Shown: positions 7,876 to 17,240, counted from the stretch's first letter. The stretch: DNA of 64,000 bases from Candidatus Roseilinea sp. (GCA_025998955.1 AP024676.1:1240001-1304000); one strand, 5' to 3'. The notes: generated by a model not told the origin, from the letters alone. A program made the numbers and translations.

Positions 7876-8724
7876 ATGCAAGTTGCAATTGACTTCGGAC
7901 TAACGAATGTGGATGTCGTAGCGATGCGCGATGCGGATGCGCGGCACATCGCCCAGGTCGCCACGTTGCCTAGCCAGCGCAAGGTGGACGTGGCGCAGGT
8001 GCGGTGCGCCCTCTCGGCGCTTGGGCGCGATGCGGCCGACTTCGCGCGGATTTGTGTCACCGGCGGCCAGCATCGCCGGCTGCCTGATGCGATTGACGGT
8101 GTGCCGGTCGTCAAGGTGGGCGAGATCGAGGCCATCGGGTTCGGCGGGCTGCACCTGGCGCAGCGTCAGCAGCCGGACTTGCGCGAGGCGCTGGTGGTCA
8201 GCGCCGGATCAGGTACGGCGATGATCGCCGTCCGCAATGGCAGCGTGCAACACGTCACCGGCAGCGCCGTCGGCGGCGGGACGCTGATCGGCTTGTGCAA
8301 GTTGCTGATCGGCACGTCCGACCCGCAGGAGATTGACGCGCTGGCGCTGGCCGGCGACTCCAACAAGGTGGACATCACGCTGATCGAGGCGACGGGTGGA
8401 GCGATCGGCCGACTGCCGGCCGACGCGAACGCCGTCAACTTCGGTCGCGCGGCGACGCTCGAATGGGCCGATGTCGCCCGCGAGGACATGGCCGCCGGCG
8501 TCGCCGTAATGGTGGGTCAGGTGATCGCCGTCATCGCCATCAACGCTGCGCGCGCCGAACGACTGGATCGCATCGTGGTCGTCGGCCACCTGGTGGATAT
8601 GGCGTGCATGCGCAAGGTGCTGAACACCGTTGCGGGTTACTACGGCGCAGATTTCACCGTGCCGGAGATGCCGGGCTATGCCACGGCCATCGGCGCGCTG
8701 GCGGTTGGGGCTCGCGTGCATTGA
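7876..8724 (+). CDS. coaW: Type II pantothenate kinase
   Basis: A 282-residue ASKHA-fold kinase of the eukaryote/Staphylococcus-type pantothenate kinase family, which phosphorylates pantothenate in the first step of CoA synthesis. It begins MQVAIDFGLTNVDVVAM (phosphate-1 loop), then has VVKVGEIEAIGFGGLHL with the catalytic Glu, VVSAGSGTAMIAV, and GSAVGGGTLIGLCKLL, and ends with the adenosine loop VVGHLVDMACMR. ATG 7876 is preferred; the 31 extra codons upstream are antisense to the ATPase gene. It is divergent from the ATPase gene with a 43-bp gap. Confidence 0.88.
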   Translation: MQVAIDFGLTNVDVVAMRDADARHIAQVATLPSQRKVDVAQVRCALSALGRDAADFARICVTGGQHRRLPDAIDGVPVVKVGEIEAIGFGGLHLAQRQQPDLREALVVSAGSGTAMIAVRNGSVQHVTGSAVGGGTLIGLCKLLIGTSDPQEIDALALAGDSNKVDITLIEATGGAIGRLPADANAVNFGRAATLEWADVAREDMAAGVAVMVGQVIAVIAINAARAERLDRIVVVGHLVDMACMRKVLNTVAGYYGADFTVPEMPGYATAIGALAVGARVH

Positions 8725-8733
8725 GTCGCTTGC

Positions 8734-8753
8734 AACAAACATTCACATTTGTT
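8734..8753. promoter_or_regulatory. Inverted repeat upstream of the aminotransferase gene
   Basis: A 20-bp perfect dyad with arms AACAAA and TTTGTT separated by 8 bases lies 69 bp before the aminotransferase start, in the AT-richest part of that gap. It could be an operator; no convincing -35/-10 pair is seen beside it. Confidence 0.3.
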
Positions 8754-8821
8754 ATCTTGCGCAAAGCGCCATTCTTCACTACGCTAGTATCACTCTCTTT
8801 CCGTAATTGCGGAGATCACGC

Positions 8822-10168
8822 ATGACTCAGCGCACACATGATGTGACGACGAATGGACGTGCTGAACAGATCACGTCCGCCGACCTCATCGCCCGCGATC
8901 GTGAGGTGGTCAGCCCGGCGATCTATCGCTACACCGAAATCGCCTTTGCGCGCGGCGAAGGCGTGTTCCTGTACGACTTTGAAGGCAATCGCTATTACGA
9001 CATGGCGGCCGGCATCGCCACGATGAATGTGGGACATTGCCATCCGCGCGTGGTGCAGGCGATCGCCGATCAGGCTGGGACGCTCATCCATGCTGCCTCG
9101 CATGTGGGCTACATGGCGCCGTATGTCGAGATGGCCGAGACACTGCGCAGCCTGATGCCGGCGCCTTTGCGCGCGGGCAAAGCGCTGTTGGTCAACAGCG
9201 GCAGCGAGGCGGTCGAGTCGGCGCTGAAGCTGACGCGCGCCGTCACCGGCCGCAGCATGGTGCTGGCGTTCATAGACGGCTTCCACGGGCGGCCGATGGG
9301 CGCGTTGGCCGTCACGGGCAGCAGCAGCAGCTACCGGCGCCATCTGGCCGGGCTACTTGCCGGCGTCGAGCACGTGCCATACCCCAACTGTGGGCGGTGC
9401 GCCTTTGGCCACGGTCCGCGCGCGCCGCAGAACTGCTGCGGCCAGTGGAAGGCTTTCATCCAGATGACGCTGGATAAGCTCATCCATCCTGATGATCTGG
9501 CGGCGATCATCGTCGAACCGATCGCGGGCGAAGGAGGCTACATCGTGCCGCCGGACGATTTTCTGCCCTTCTTGCGCGAAGTGTGTGATCGCACCGGCGC
9601 GTTGCTGATCGCCGACGAGGTGCAGACCGGCCTCGGGCGCACCGGCCGCTGGTTTGCCTTTGAGCATAGCAATGTCGTTCCGGATATCGTCGCCTTGGGC
9701 AAGGCGATCGGCGGTGGGCTGCCGCTGGGCGGCATCGTGGCGCGCGCCGACCTCATGGATCGTTGGTGGCCGGCGGCGCATGGCAGCACCTTCGGCGGCA
9801 ACCCCGTCGCTTGTCGCGCCGGCCTCGAGACCATCGCGATCATGCGCGAGGACGGTCTGCCGGAGAACGCCGTGCGCGTGGGCAGGCGGCTGATGCAAGG
9901 GTTCGAGGCGGCACGCGCCGATCTGCCGATGATCGGCGACGTGCGTGGCAAAGGGCTGATGGTTGCGGTGGATCTGGTGGATGAGCGCGGCCAGCCTATC
10001 GGCGCCGATCGCGTGAAGCAGGTGATCAAGTCGCTGGCCAAGCACGGCGTGGTGATGACGAAGTGCGGGCCTAGCGCGCTGCGCTTCGCGCCGGCTTTGA
10101 TCCTCACCGAGCAGCAGGCAGACGAAGTCGTGGCGCTCGTCGTCGCAGCGCTCAGCTCCAACACGTAA
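8822..10168 (+). CDS. Class III aminotransferase (GabT-like)
   Basis: A 448-residue PLP enzyme of the acetylornithine/4-aminobutyrate aminotransferase group. The PLP phosphate site is LLVNSGSEAVESALKLTRAV, the cofactor Asp is in IADEVQTGLGRTG, and the Schiff-base Lys is in ALGKAIGGGLPLGG. A cysteine-rich insert, PYPNCGRCAFGHGP followed by NCCGQW, is a feature of the archaeal and Firmicute aminotransferase/racemase subgroup rather than of E. coli GabT. ATG 8822 has GGAG 9 bases upstream; a start 15 bases earlier is possible. The next genes (alcohol dehydrogenase, peptide-type ABC receptor and permeases) run in the same direction and may form a catabolic set for an amino compound, but the substrate is unknown. 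Confidence 0.9.
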   Translation: MTQRTHDVTTNGRAEQITSADLIARDREVVSPAIYRYTEIAFARGEGVFLYDFEGNRYYDMAAGIATMNVGHCHPRVVQAIADQAGTLIHAASHVGYMAPYVEMAETLRSLMPAPLRAGKALLVNSGSEAVESALKLTRAVTGRSMVLAFIDGFHGRPMGALAVTGSSSSYRRHLAGLLAGVEHVPYPNCGRCAFGHGPRAPQNCCGQWKAFIQMTLDKLIHPDDLAAIIVEPIAGEGGYIVPPDDFLPFLREVCDRTGALLIADEVQTGLGRTGRWFAFEHSNVVPDIVALGKAIGGGLPLGGIVARADLMDRWWPAAHGSTFGGNPVACRAGLETIAIMREDGLPENAVRVGRRLMQGFEAARADLPMIGDVRGKGLMVAVDLVDERGQPIGADRVKQVIKSLAKHGVVMTKCGPSALRFAPALILTEQQADEVVALVVAALSSNT

Positions 10169-10215
10169 GATGCCAGACGCAAGACGTAAGACGCAAGACG
10201 CAAGCCCCAAACCAC
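10169..10215. repeat. Intergenic 7-bp-period tandem repeat
   Basis: The gap after the aminotransferase stop is filled by AGACGCA/AGACGTA units (about five), period 7. It is of the same type as the repeat at 15146-15209, which shares the AGACGCA and AGACGTA units. Confidence 0.75.
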
Positions 10216-11235
10216 ATGCTCGCCGTCGTGAAAGAGTCCCCCGGCCCGGGGTTCGCGCTGCGCGACGTGCCGGTGCCGCAGCCGCCGGCCGGCTGGGTGC
10301 GCGTCCGCGTGCGCGCTGTGGGAATCTGCGGCACGGATATCCCGATTTTCGAGGGCATACGCCAAGTGCCGTATCCGCTCATCCCCGGTCATGAGTTTGC
10401 CGGTGAGATTGACGCGCTTGGCGAAAACGTGGCCGGCTGGCAGCCCGGCGATCGCGTCGCCGTCGGCTTGGTGATCGGCTGCGGCGAATGTCCGGCTTGC
10501 CGGCGCGGCGATGAGAACCTATGCGCGCGCATCACCGAGATCGGCATTCACATTAACGGCGCATTCGCCGAGTATGTGCTCGCGCCGGCCAAGACCCTGC
10601 ATCGCCTGCCCGACCACTTGAGCTTCGCCGACGGCGCATCGGTGGATCCGCTGGCGTCGTCCTATCGGGGCATCCGACGGCTCGCCCTTCAGCCGCAGGA
10701 CGATGTCGTGATCTTCGGCTTGGGCCCAATCGGGCTATATGCCTTGCAGGCGGTGCGCGCGCACGGGGTGCGTCGCGCGATCGCCATCACGCCGCGGCGC
10801 GGCTTGCGCAGCGAGATCGCTTGCCGAACCGGCGCCGATGTGGTGATCGCGTCCGAGGCGTGCGAGGACCTCGTGGATGCCGTGCGCACGGCAAACGGCG
10901 GCGCATTGCCCTCGGTGGTGATCGAGGCGACCGGCAAACCGAGCGTCTTCGGCGACCTCTATCGCGTGGCTGCGCCGGGCGCGCGCGTGCTGCTCCTCGG
11001 CATCTTTCACGAGCATGCGACGTTCGACCCGGCGCAGATCATCCGCAAAGAGCTGCGCGTCGAGGGCAGCTTCTGCTATAACTGGGAGGACTTCGCAGCC
11101 AGCCTGGCCCTGCTCTCGCGCGGGCTGGTGCGTGCTGCGCCGGTGATCACGCATACGCTGCCGCTGGCGCGCATCGGTGATGCCTTGTCGCTCATCCACA
11201 ATCGCGAAGCCGTAAAAGTCATCCTCCAGCCCTGA
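10216..11235 (+). CDS. Zinc-dependent medium-chain alcohol dehydrogenase
   Basis: A 339-residue MDR-family dehydrogenase, resembling sorbitol, threonine or galactitol-1-phosphate dehydrogenases. The catalytic zinc Cys is in VGICGTDIPIFEG, the second ligand in PGHEFAGEIDALG, and the four-Cys structural zinc site is complete (CGECPACRRGDENLC). The NAD-binding loop is GLGPIGLYALQAVRAHG. The protein is cytoplasmic. It follows the aminotransferase gene by 47 bp in the same direction. The substrate polyol or amino alcohol is not readable from sequence. Confidence 0.9.
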   Translation: MLAVVKESPGPGFALRDVPVPQPPAGWVRVRVRAVGICGTDIPIFEGIRQVPYPLIPGHEFAGEIDALGENVAGWQPGDRVAVGLVIGCGECPACRRGDENLCARITEIGIHINGAFAEYVLAPAKTLHRLPDHLSFADGASVDPLASSYRGIRRLALQPQDDVVIFGLGPIGLYALQAVRAHGVRRAIAITPRRGLRSEIACRTGADVVIASEACEDLVDAVRTANGGALPSVVIEATGKPSVFGDLYRVAAPGARVLLLGIFHEHATFDPAQIIRKELRVEGSFCYNWEDFAASLALLSRGLVRAAPVITHTLPLARIGDALSLIHNREAVKVILQP

Positions 11236-11393
11236 TCGCTGTTTCGTGTCACGTCGCTATGCGTGGTTTGAAGGAGGTGATGGCTATCGAGACAGGGTCA
11301 AGCGCGACGACTCCCTCACTTTTGGCAGGTAGCCCGCCTGCCCGATTCCTTAGCAGAGCTTTTGAAATCAGCAACGTGTTAAAGAGGTGTCAT

Positions 11394-13106
11394 ATGTCGA
11401 AACCGATCAATCGCTTCATCTCACTCATCGGATGCGCGGTTGCGATGAGCCTCATCGCAACTGCGTGCGCTCAGCCCACTCCGGCGGTTCAACCGCCGAC
11501 GCCGGCCCAGCCTGCGGAACCCACCCAGCCGGCGCCCACCGAGGCACCTGCGCAGCCGGCGCCGACCGAGGCGCCAACGCCAACTCAGCCGGCTGCGGAG
11601 AGTGTCTTGGTGGTCGGCCTGCCCAAGGCCGATACGCGCACGCTCGACCCGCACCGGCAGTATGAGATCACGCCGCCGCAGATCATGCGCGCGACCTATG
11701 AGACACTCGTCACGCTGCCGGACAAGGGCACGACGATTGACCGCGTCGAGCCGCTGCTGGCCGAGTCATTCGAGATCTCCGACGACGCGCTGGTCTATAC
11801 CTTCAAGTTGCGCAGCGACGTGAAGTTCGCCAGCGGCAACCCGATGACCGCCGAAGATGTGGTGTTCTCGTTCAAGCGCCTGGGCGCGTTGCAGGACAAC
11901 CCATCATGGCTGTTTAACGATCACGTCGCATCCATTGAGGCGACCGACGCTTCCACGGTGAAGATCACGCTGAAAGAGCCGAACGCTGCCTTCTTGTCCA
12001 TGTTGGTCTCGCCGAACTTCGCCGTGGTGGATTCCAAGGTGGTGAAAGAGCAAGGCGGCACGGACGCCGAGAACGCTAAGGAAGCCGACAAAGCCACCGA
12101 CTGGCTCGACGGCAACTCGGCCGGCACCGGACCTTACGTGCTCAAGGAATGGAAGCGCGGCGAGCAAGTGGTGATCGAGCGCAATCCCAATTATTGGCGC
12201 GGCACGGTTCCCTTTGATCGCATCATCTTCCGCGAGATCCCAGACGACGCGGCGCGCCAGCAAGCGCTCGAACGCGGCGACGTGGACATCGCCATCGGCT
12301 TGGACGTGGATGCCGTGAAGCGGCTGGAGGGCAACACCGATTTCCAAATCATCGTCGGCAACACGCTGGACATGACCTACCTGGCGCTGACGACGAACGC
12401 CGAGCTATCCAAAGGGCTGGCCGATGAGCGCGTGCGCCAGGCGATCAAGCTCGCCATTGACTACGACGGCATCATCAACGGCCTGCTCGGGGGCACGGCG
12501 CTGCATATCCCCACCATCATCCCGCTCGGTCTGCTCGGCACAGATCCGGCCCTGGCGCCTCAGCGCGATGTGGAGAAGGCCAAGGCGCTGCTGAAGGAAG
12601 CCGGCTATGAAAGCGGTCTGGAGATCACGATGGTGTATCCGGGCGAGTACAAGCTGAGCAACGTCATCCTGGCCGACACGCTCGCCGCCAAGCTTCAGGA
12701 AGACCTGGCCGAGGTCGGCATCACGCTCAACGTCGAGCCGCGCGATCCGGCCTCGCACCGCGCCGACTATCGCGGCGGCAAGCTGATGGCGACCATCGCC
12801 GACTGGACGCCGGACTTTCTCGACCCGCACGGGTGGGCGTCCGCCTTCGCCGTGGAGGGCGCGGCGGCAGCCAAGCGCGTGTACTACGCCAACAAAGAGG
12901 CCGAAAAGCTCGCCCTCGATGCTGCTAAGACTACCGATCCGGCGAAGCGCGCCGAGGCGTATCGCAAGGTGCAGGAGCTGATCCTCGACGACGCCGTGTT
13001 CATCGGCCTGATCCAGCCCAAGGTCCAGATCGTCGCTTCGGCCAAGCTGAAGGACGTGATCTACAACCCGGTGTACTTCCTCGACTACTACTTCATGTCG
13101 CGGTAA
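11394..13106 (+). CDS. Family 5 ABC substrate-binding lipoprotein
   Basis: A 570-residue receptor of the peptide/nickel/opine type (DppA/OppA family). The signal peptide ends in a lipobox-like site with Cys25 (SLIATAC), followed by a long Pro/Ala/Thr-rich tether (about 27-60) that lifts the domain off the membrane. The mature part has the family order: TLDPHRQYEITPPQIMRATY, then VYTFKLRSDVKFASGNPMTA, GTGPYVLKEWKRGEQVVIER and NPNYWRG. ATG 11394 has AGAGGTG 7 bases upstream; the frame is open back to 11259. It belongs with the two permeases that follow, and a terminator-like hairpin after it probably sets its expression higher than theirs. Confidence 0.93.
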   Translation: MSKPINRFISLIGCAVAMSLIATACAQPTPAVQPPTPAQPAEPTQPAPTEAPAQPAPTEAPTPTQPAAESVLVVGLPKADTRTLDPHRQYEITPPQIMRATYETLVTLPDKGTTIDRVEPLLAESFEISDDALVYTFKLRSDVKFASGNPMTAEDVVFSFKRLGALQDNPSWLFNDHVASIEATDASTVKITLKEPNAAFLSMLVSPNFAVVDSKVVKEQGGTDAENAKEADKATDWLDGNSAGTGPYVLKEWKRGEQVVIERNPNYWRGTVPFDRIIFREIPDDAARQQALERGDVDIAIGLDVDAVKRLEGNTDFQIIVGNTLDMTYLALTTNAELSKGLADERVRQAIKLAIDYDGIINGLLGGTALHIPTIIPLGLLGTDPALAPQRDVEKAKALLKEAGYESGLEITMVYPGEYKLSNVILADTLAAKLQEDLAEVGITLNVEPRDPASHRADYRGGKLMATIADWTPDFLDPHGWASAFAVEGAAAAKRVYYANKEAEKLALDAAKTTDPAKRAEAYRKVQELILDDAVFIGLIQPKVQIVASAKLKDVIYNPVYFLDYYFMSR

Positions 13107-13121
13107 TCGCCGCGGTCACTA

Positions 13122-13160
13122 AGAGACCACCTCTGCGGACGCGCCGTAGAGGTGGTCTCT
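13122..13160 (+). terminator. Perfect 13-bp hairpin after the ABC receptor gene
   Basis: Arms AGAGACCACCTCT (13122-13134) and AGAGGTGGTCTCT (13148-13160) pair perfectly around a 13-base loop and are followed by TTC. The U-tract is short, so it may act as a partial terminator or mRNA 3' stabiliser between the receptor and the permease genes. Confidence 0.7.
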
Positions 13161-13230
13161 TTCGGATGCAGCGCGCTTTGTAATATCATCCCCAATCATT
13201 CGTGCATCTGCTCGATGACCTAATACGACG

Positions 13231-14250
13231 ATGCCGCTGCTCGCCTATCTTGCCCGCCGCGTGTTGGTCACCATCCCGCTGCTCTTTCTGGTGACCCTGC
13301 TCGGCTTCATCATCACCTATCTCATCCCCGCCGATCCGTTGGCGATGGTGCTCTCCGAGCGCGCGATGGCGAACCCGCAGATCGTGCAAGCCTATCGCGA
13401 GCGCTGGGGGCTGGATAAGCCGCCGCACGAGCGCTATCTGATCTACGTCGGCAACCTGATCCGGGGGGACCTAGGCGAGTCCATCGTCACGCAGCAATCC
13501 GTCTCGGCTGACATCGCGCGCTACTTTCCGGCGACTGTGGAGCTGGCCGTGGCCGCGACGTTGATCGCGGTTGTGCTGGGCGTGCCGCTGGGCGTGATTG
13601 CCGCAGCGCAGCGCGAGAAACTCGTAGATCACGCCGCGCGGGTCATTTCGCTGATCGGCGTGTGCGTGCCGGTGTTCTGGCTGGGGCTGCTGGCTTTATC
13701 GTTGTTCTACTACCGGCTGCAATGGATGCCCGGGCCGGGGCGGGTTAACCCGCGCCTGGAGCCGCCGCCGGTCGTCACCGGCCTGCTCACGGTGGATAGC
13801 CTGCTGGCCGGACGCGGCGACGTGTTCGCCAGCGCGCTGCATCATCTCATGTTGCCGTCGCTGGTGCTCGGCGCGTATAGCATGAGCCTGATCACGCGCA
13901 TCGTGCGCTCGGCGATGATCGAAGTGCTCCAGCAGGATTACATCCGCACCGCCCGCTCCAAAGGGTTGATCGAGCGCGCCGTGGTCGTGCGTCATGCGCT
14001 GCGCAACGCGGCCTTGCCTGCCGTCACCGCCATCGGCTTAGCCTTCGGCAACCTGATGGCCGGCGCGGTGATGACCGAGACCGTATTCGCCTGGCCCGGC
14101 ATCGGGCGTTACGCAGTTGAATCGGCCATCAAGCTCGACTTTGCGCCGATCATGGGCGTGACGCTACTGGTGGCGGTGATCTACATCGCGGTCAACTTCG
14201 TTGTGGATGTCTCGTACGCGCTGCTCAATCCGCGCGTCCGGCTATCGTGA
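13231..14250 (+). CDS. Peptide-type ABC permease (DppB family)
   Basis: A 339-residue inner-membrane protein with about six helices. The N-terminus MPLLAYLARRVLVTIPLLFL and the late EAA-type loop (DYIRTARSKGLIERAVVVRH, then AVMTETVFAWPGIGRYAV) are characteristic of DppB/OppB. It pairs with the DppC-type gene one base downstream. The DppD/DppF ATPase genes that usually follow are absent from this window. Transported solute unknown. Confidence 0.94.
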   Translation: MPLLAYLARRVLVTIPLLFLVTLLGFIITYLIPADPLAMVLSERAMANPQIVQAYRERWGLDKPPHERYLIYVGNLIRGDLGESIVTQQSVSADIARYFPATVELAVAATLIAVVLGVPLGVIAAAQREKLVDHAARVISLIGVCVPVFWLGLLALSLFYYRLQWMPGPGRVNPRLEPPPVVTGLLTVDSLLAGRGDVFASALHHLMLPSLVLGAYSMSLITRIVRSAMIEVLQQDYIRTARSKGLIERAVVVRHALRNAALPAVTAIGLAFGNLMAGAVMTETVFAWPGIGRYAVESAIKLDFAPIMGVTLLVAVIYIAVNFVVDVSYALLNPRVRLS

Positions 14251-14251
14251 T

Positions 14252-15145
14252 ATGGCCATCGCTTCCGCCTATCCCGCCACTCCCATACAGCCTGATGCGC
14301 GCGCCGCGGCGTTCAAGCGCGGCCTGCGCCGACTGGTTCGCAATCGCTCGGCGCTGATCGGTGCGGTAGTAGTCTGCTTCTGGTTGCTGGTTGCGCTGCT
14401 CGCGCCGTTGATCGCGCCCTATTCGCCGACGGCGCAGCGCGTGACCAATCGCCTGAAACCGCCGAGCGCGCAGCACCTTTTCGGCACCGACGAGTTAGGG
14501 CGAGACGTCTTCAGCCGCGTGCTATACGGCGCGCGGGTATCGCTGCCGGTCGCGCTGGCCGTCGTGGCGATGACCGGCTCGGTGGGTATGCTGCTCGGCG
14601 CGGTGGCCGGCTACCTCGGCGGCCTGCCGGATGAGATCATCATGCGCCTGGCCGATGCCGTGTTGGCTTTCCCCTCGCTCATCCTTGCGATTGCGATCAC
14701 GGCGGCGCTGGGGCCGGGCTTGCAGAACGCGGCGCTGGCCATCGCGCTGGTGCTTTGGCCGGAATACGCGCGGCTCATCCGCAGCCAAGTGATTGCCTTG
14801 CGCGAAATGGAGTTCGTGAGCGCGGCCACCGCCCTCGGCGCATCGCGCCGCCGCACGCTCTTCCGGCATATCCTGCCCAACGCGCTGCCCTTGATGTTGG
14901 TCAAGGCGAGCCTGGACATGGGCAATGCGATTTTGCTGGCGGCTTCGCTGTCCTTCGTGGGGCTGGGCGCGGTGCCGCCCACGCCGGAATGGGGCGCGAT
15001 GATCGCTGCTGGTCGCCACAAGTTCTTCGAGTGGTGGCTGGCCGCCTTCCCAGGTTTGGCGATCTTCACCACCGTGGTCGGCTTTAACTTCCTCGGCGAC
15101 GGCCTGCGTGATTTGCTCGACCCACGCATGAACCGGCGTGGATAG
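14252..15145 (+). CDS. Peptide-type ABC permease (DppC family)
   Basis: A 297-residue permease. The N-terminal OppC segment (RRLVRNRSALIGAVVVCFWL), the HLFGTDELGRDVFSRVLYGA motif and the EAA loop ALGASRRRTLFRHILPNALP are all present. The frame is open 17 codons upstream, but ATG 14252, directly after the DppB stop, fits the family N-terminus. It is probably translationally coupled to the DppB gene and forms a heterodimeric channel with it. Confidence 0.94.
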   Translation: MAIASAYPATPIQPDARAAAFKRGLRRLVRNRSALIGAVVVCFWLLVALLAPLIAPYSPTAQRVTNRLKPPSAQHLFGTDELGRDVFSRVLYGARVSLPVALAVVAMTGSVGMLLGAVAGYLGGLPDEIIMRLADAVLAFPSLILAIAITAALGPGLQNAALAIALVLWPEYARLIRSQVIALREMEFVSAATALGASRRRTLFRHILPNALPLMLVKASLDMGNAILLAASLSFVGLGAVPPTPEWGAMIAAGRHKFFEWWLAAFPGLAIFTTVVGFNFLGDGLRDLLDPRMNRRG

Positions 15146-15209
15146 CCGTGAGTGGGACGCAGGACGCCAGACGCAAGACGTAAAACGTAAAACGTAAAAC
15201 GCAACGCCC
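15146..15209. repeat. Intergenic 7-bp-period tandem repeat
   Basis: Units AGACGCA, AGACGTA and three AACGTAA copies fill the gap between the DppC gene and the glycerol-1-phosphate dehydrogenase-like gene, with a period of 7. Confidence 0.75.
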
Positions 15210-16208
15210 ATGACTCATCCCTCCTCCCCGATCTTCCCCCTGCCCGAATTAGTTTACATCCCGATTCAGGAGTGGATCGAGGAAGATACCGTCATCGTCA
15301 TCAAGCAAGATGCTGCCTGGCGGGCGGTGCAGGCGCGCGGCATCGGCTGGGACATCGGCATCGAACTCGACGCGCCCGTGACGACCGAGGAGGCGTTCGC
15401 GCGCTTGACGCAGCGCTGCCGGGACATGGGCGACATCGTGTATGCCGTGGGCGGCGGCACTGCGGTGGATGCGGCCAAGTTCGTCGCCAAGGAGCTGGAA
15501 CTCCCGCTGATCTGCGTGCCGACGGCGCTGAGTGTGGACGCCTTCTTCACCCCGTCGTCCGGCATACGACGCGCCGGCTGCGTGCGCTACATCGAGACCA
15601 TCCCGCCGGAGATCGTGCTGCTCGACCTGGACTTGATCGCAGCGGCCCCGCTGCGCGTGCGCGCCGCCGGCATCATTGACGTGCTCAGCATCGCCACCGG
15701 CTGCTACGACTGGGAGCTGGCCGAGTCGCGCGGCAAGAATCCGCCCGGCGAACGCTACGATCCGCGCGTCGCAGCAATCGCGCGCAGCGTACTGGACCTG
15801 GCGCTCGATTGTGCGGATGCCGCAGGTCGCGGCGATCACGCCGGCCTGCGGGCGCTGGTGAACGCGCTGGCGATGGAGGTGCAGCTGTGCAACCTGATCG
15901 GCCACGCGCGCCCCGAGGAGGGCAGTGAGCACCACTTTGCCTATTGCGCCGAGATGCTGGCCAGCGCCGCAACGTGGCGTGGCGAGCTGATCCCCGCCCC
16001 GTTCACGCACGGGGAGTTCGTCGGCCCGGGCATCGCGCTGATGGCCGAGCGGCAGGGACAAGAGGTCCGCCGGCTGCGCCGCGCGCTCGACGACGCCGGC
16101 GTGCCGATGAATGCGTTGCCGCGCGACCTGATCGAAGCGACCCTGCGCGAGCTGCCGGCCTATGTGCGCAAGCATGACTTGCCCTACAGCATCGCGTGGG
16201 AGATGTGA
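15210..16208 (+). CDS. Glycerol-1-phosphate dehydrogenase-like protein (AraM/EgsA type)
   Basis: A 332-residue NAD(P)-dependent iron/zinc alcohol dehydrogenase of the sn-glycerol-1-phosphate dehydrogenase branch. The nucleotide loop is VYAVGGGTAVDAAKFVA (about residues 74-90), followed by the branch-typical VPTALSVDAFFTPSSGIR and the metal-ligand region IGHARPEEGSEHHFAYCAEM plus THGEFVGPGI. In Bacillus, AraM makes glycerol 1-phosphate for an unusual phosphoglycolipid; whether this homologue has that role or reduces another keto-phosphate is unknown. It is cytoplasmic, and follows the ABC permease genes in the same direction. Confidence 0.85.
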   Translation: MTHPSSPIFPLPELVYIPIQEWIEEDTVIVIKQDAAWRAVQARGIGWDIGIELDAPVTTEEAFARLTQRCRDMGDIVYAVGGGTAVDAAKFVAKELELPLICVPTALSVDAFFTPSSGIRRAGCVRYIETIPPEIVLLDLDLIAAAPLRVRAAGIIDVLSIATGCYDWELAESRGKNPPGERYDPRVAAIARSVLDLALDCADAAGRGDHAGLRALVNALAMEVQLCNLIGHARPEEGSEHHFAYCAEMLASAATWRGELIPAPFTHGEFVGPGIALMAERQGQEVRRLRRALDDAGVPMNALPRDLIEATLRELPAYVRKHDLPYSIAWEM

Positions 16209-16280
16209 GAGAGGTCAGGGGTCAGAGGTCAGAAGTCAGAAGTCAGAGTCCAGAATTCAGATACCACCGATACTACTACC
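16209..16280. repeat. Intergenic 7-bp-period tandem repeat
   Basis: GTCAGGG, GTCAGAG and GTCAGAA units, about six in a row from 16214 to 16260, period 7, followed by about 20 bp of unique sequence before the next start codon. The unit is like the one at 22592-22650. Confidence 0.75.
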
Positions 16281-17240
16281 ATGCCAACTCTCTTCGTCGG
16301 CGCCGATGTGCGCACCATCCACCCTGCGCTCGACCGGCCGGTGTATCTCGCCGGCTATAGCCGCGACCGCAAGGCGACCGGGACGCACGATCCGCTCATG
16401 GTGTGGACGCTCGCCGTGAGCGACGGCCGGGCGACGGTCGTCTTGGTCGTCTGCGACTTGATCGGCTTGCTGCGCAACGACGTGCGCGACATCCGCGCCG
16501 GGGTGGCGCTGGGGCGCGCACGGCAGGGCAAGCCGCCGGTGCATCTCGTGGTCGCCTGCACGCACACGCACAGCGGCCCCGACACGATCGGCCTGTGGGG
16601 GCCGGACATGCAGACCACCGGCTACGATCACGCCTATGCCAAATTCGTCAAGCAACAGGTAGCCGACTCGGCCTTGTCCGCTGCGGCGAACTTGCGCCCG
16701 GCCCGGCTGCGCGCCGCGATGACCCGCGTGCCGGGCATCGTGCGCAACTTTCGCGACCCGCACATCTCGGACGATGAGTTGGCTGCACTGCAAGCCGTCG
16801 CTGCCGGTGGTGCGGCGGTGTTCACGCTCCTGAACTTCCCGTGCCATCCCGAAGTGATGGACGATGACAGCACGCTGATCACCGCCGACATGGCCGGTTT
16901 CGCCTGCCGCGCGGTCAAGCGCGAGGCCGGTGGCGTCGGCGTGTGGGCCAGCGGGCATTTGGGCGGCATGATGTCGCCGGATACCTCGGTGCGGACGTTC
17001 GACGAATGCCGGCGGATGGGCGAACAGTTGGCCGCTGGCGCGCTCCGGGCACTGAAGGATGCCGCGTTCGTGGAAAGCGCGATGATTCGCATAGGCAATA
17101 ATATAGTGACAGCCCCCAACGCACCACAGGTCCGCAGCTCAAGGCAGCGACGGCAGCCGAGAGGCATTTCATCATCACCCCACCATCCACCGCAGCAGCC
17201 GCGCCGCCATTGGATTGTCGGCCAGGGCATCGAAGCGTAG
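16281..17240 (+). pseudogene. Neutral/alkaline ceramidase-like protein, truncated
   Basis: The first about 270 residues match the N-terminal domain of the neutral/alkaline non-lysosomal ceramidase family: the metal-binding HTHSGPDTIG, LNFPCHPEVMDDD and a GHLGGMMSPD loop are clear, and the start TLFVGADVRTIHPALDRP is typical. From about 17,100 the frame turns into low-quality sequence (Pro/Arg/Ser-rich) and runs 66 bases into the 3' end of the GH2 gene on the other strand. Relatives are usually over 400 residues, so the C-terminal third seems to be lost at a rearrangement joint near 17,100-17,175. It could still be translated, but probably not as a full enzyme. Confidence 0.6.

Noticed and set aside
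11269-11282. AAGGAGGTGATGG, a perfect Shine-Dalgarno match before an ATG
   Set aside because: The spacing to the ATG is only 2-3 bases, and the receptor's signal peptide starts at 11394 with its own site.
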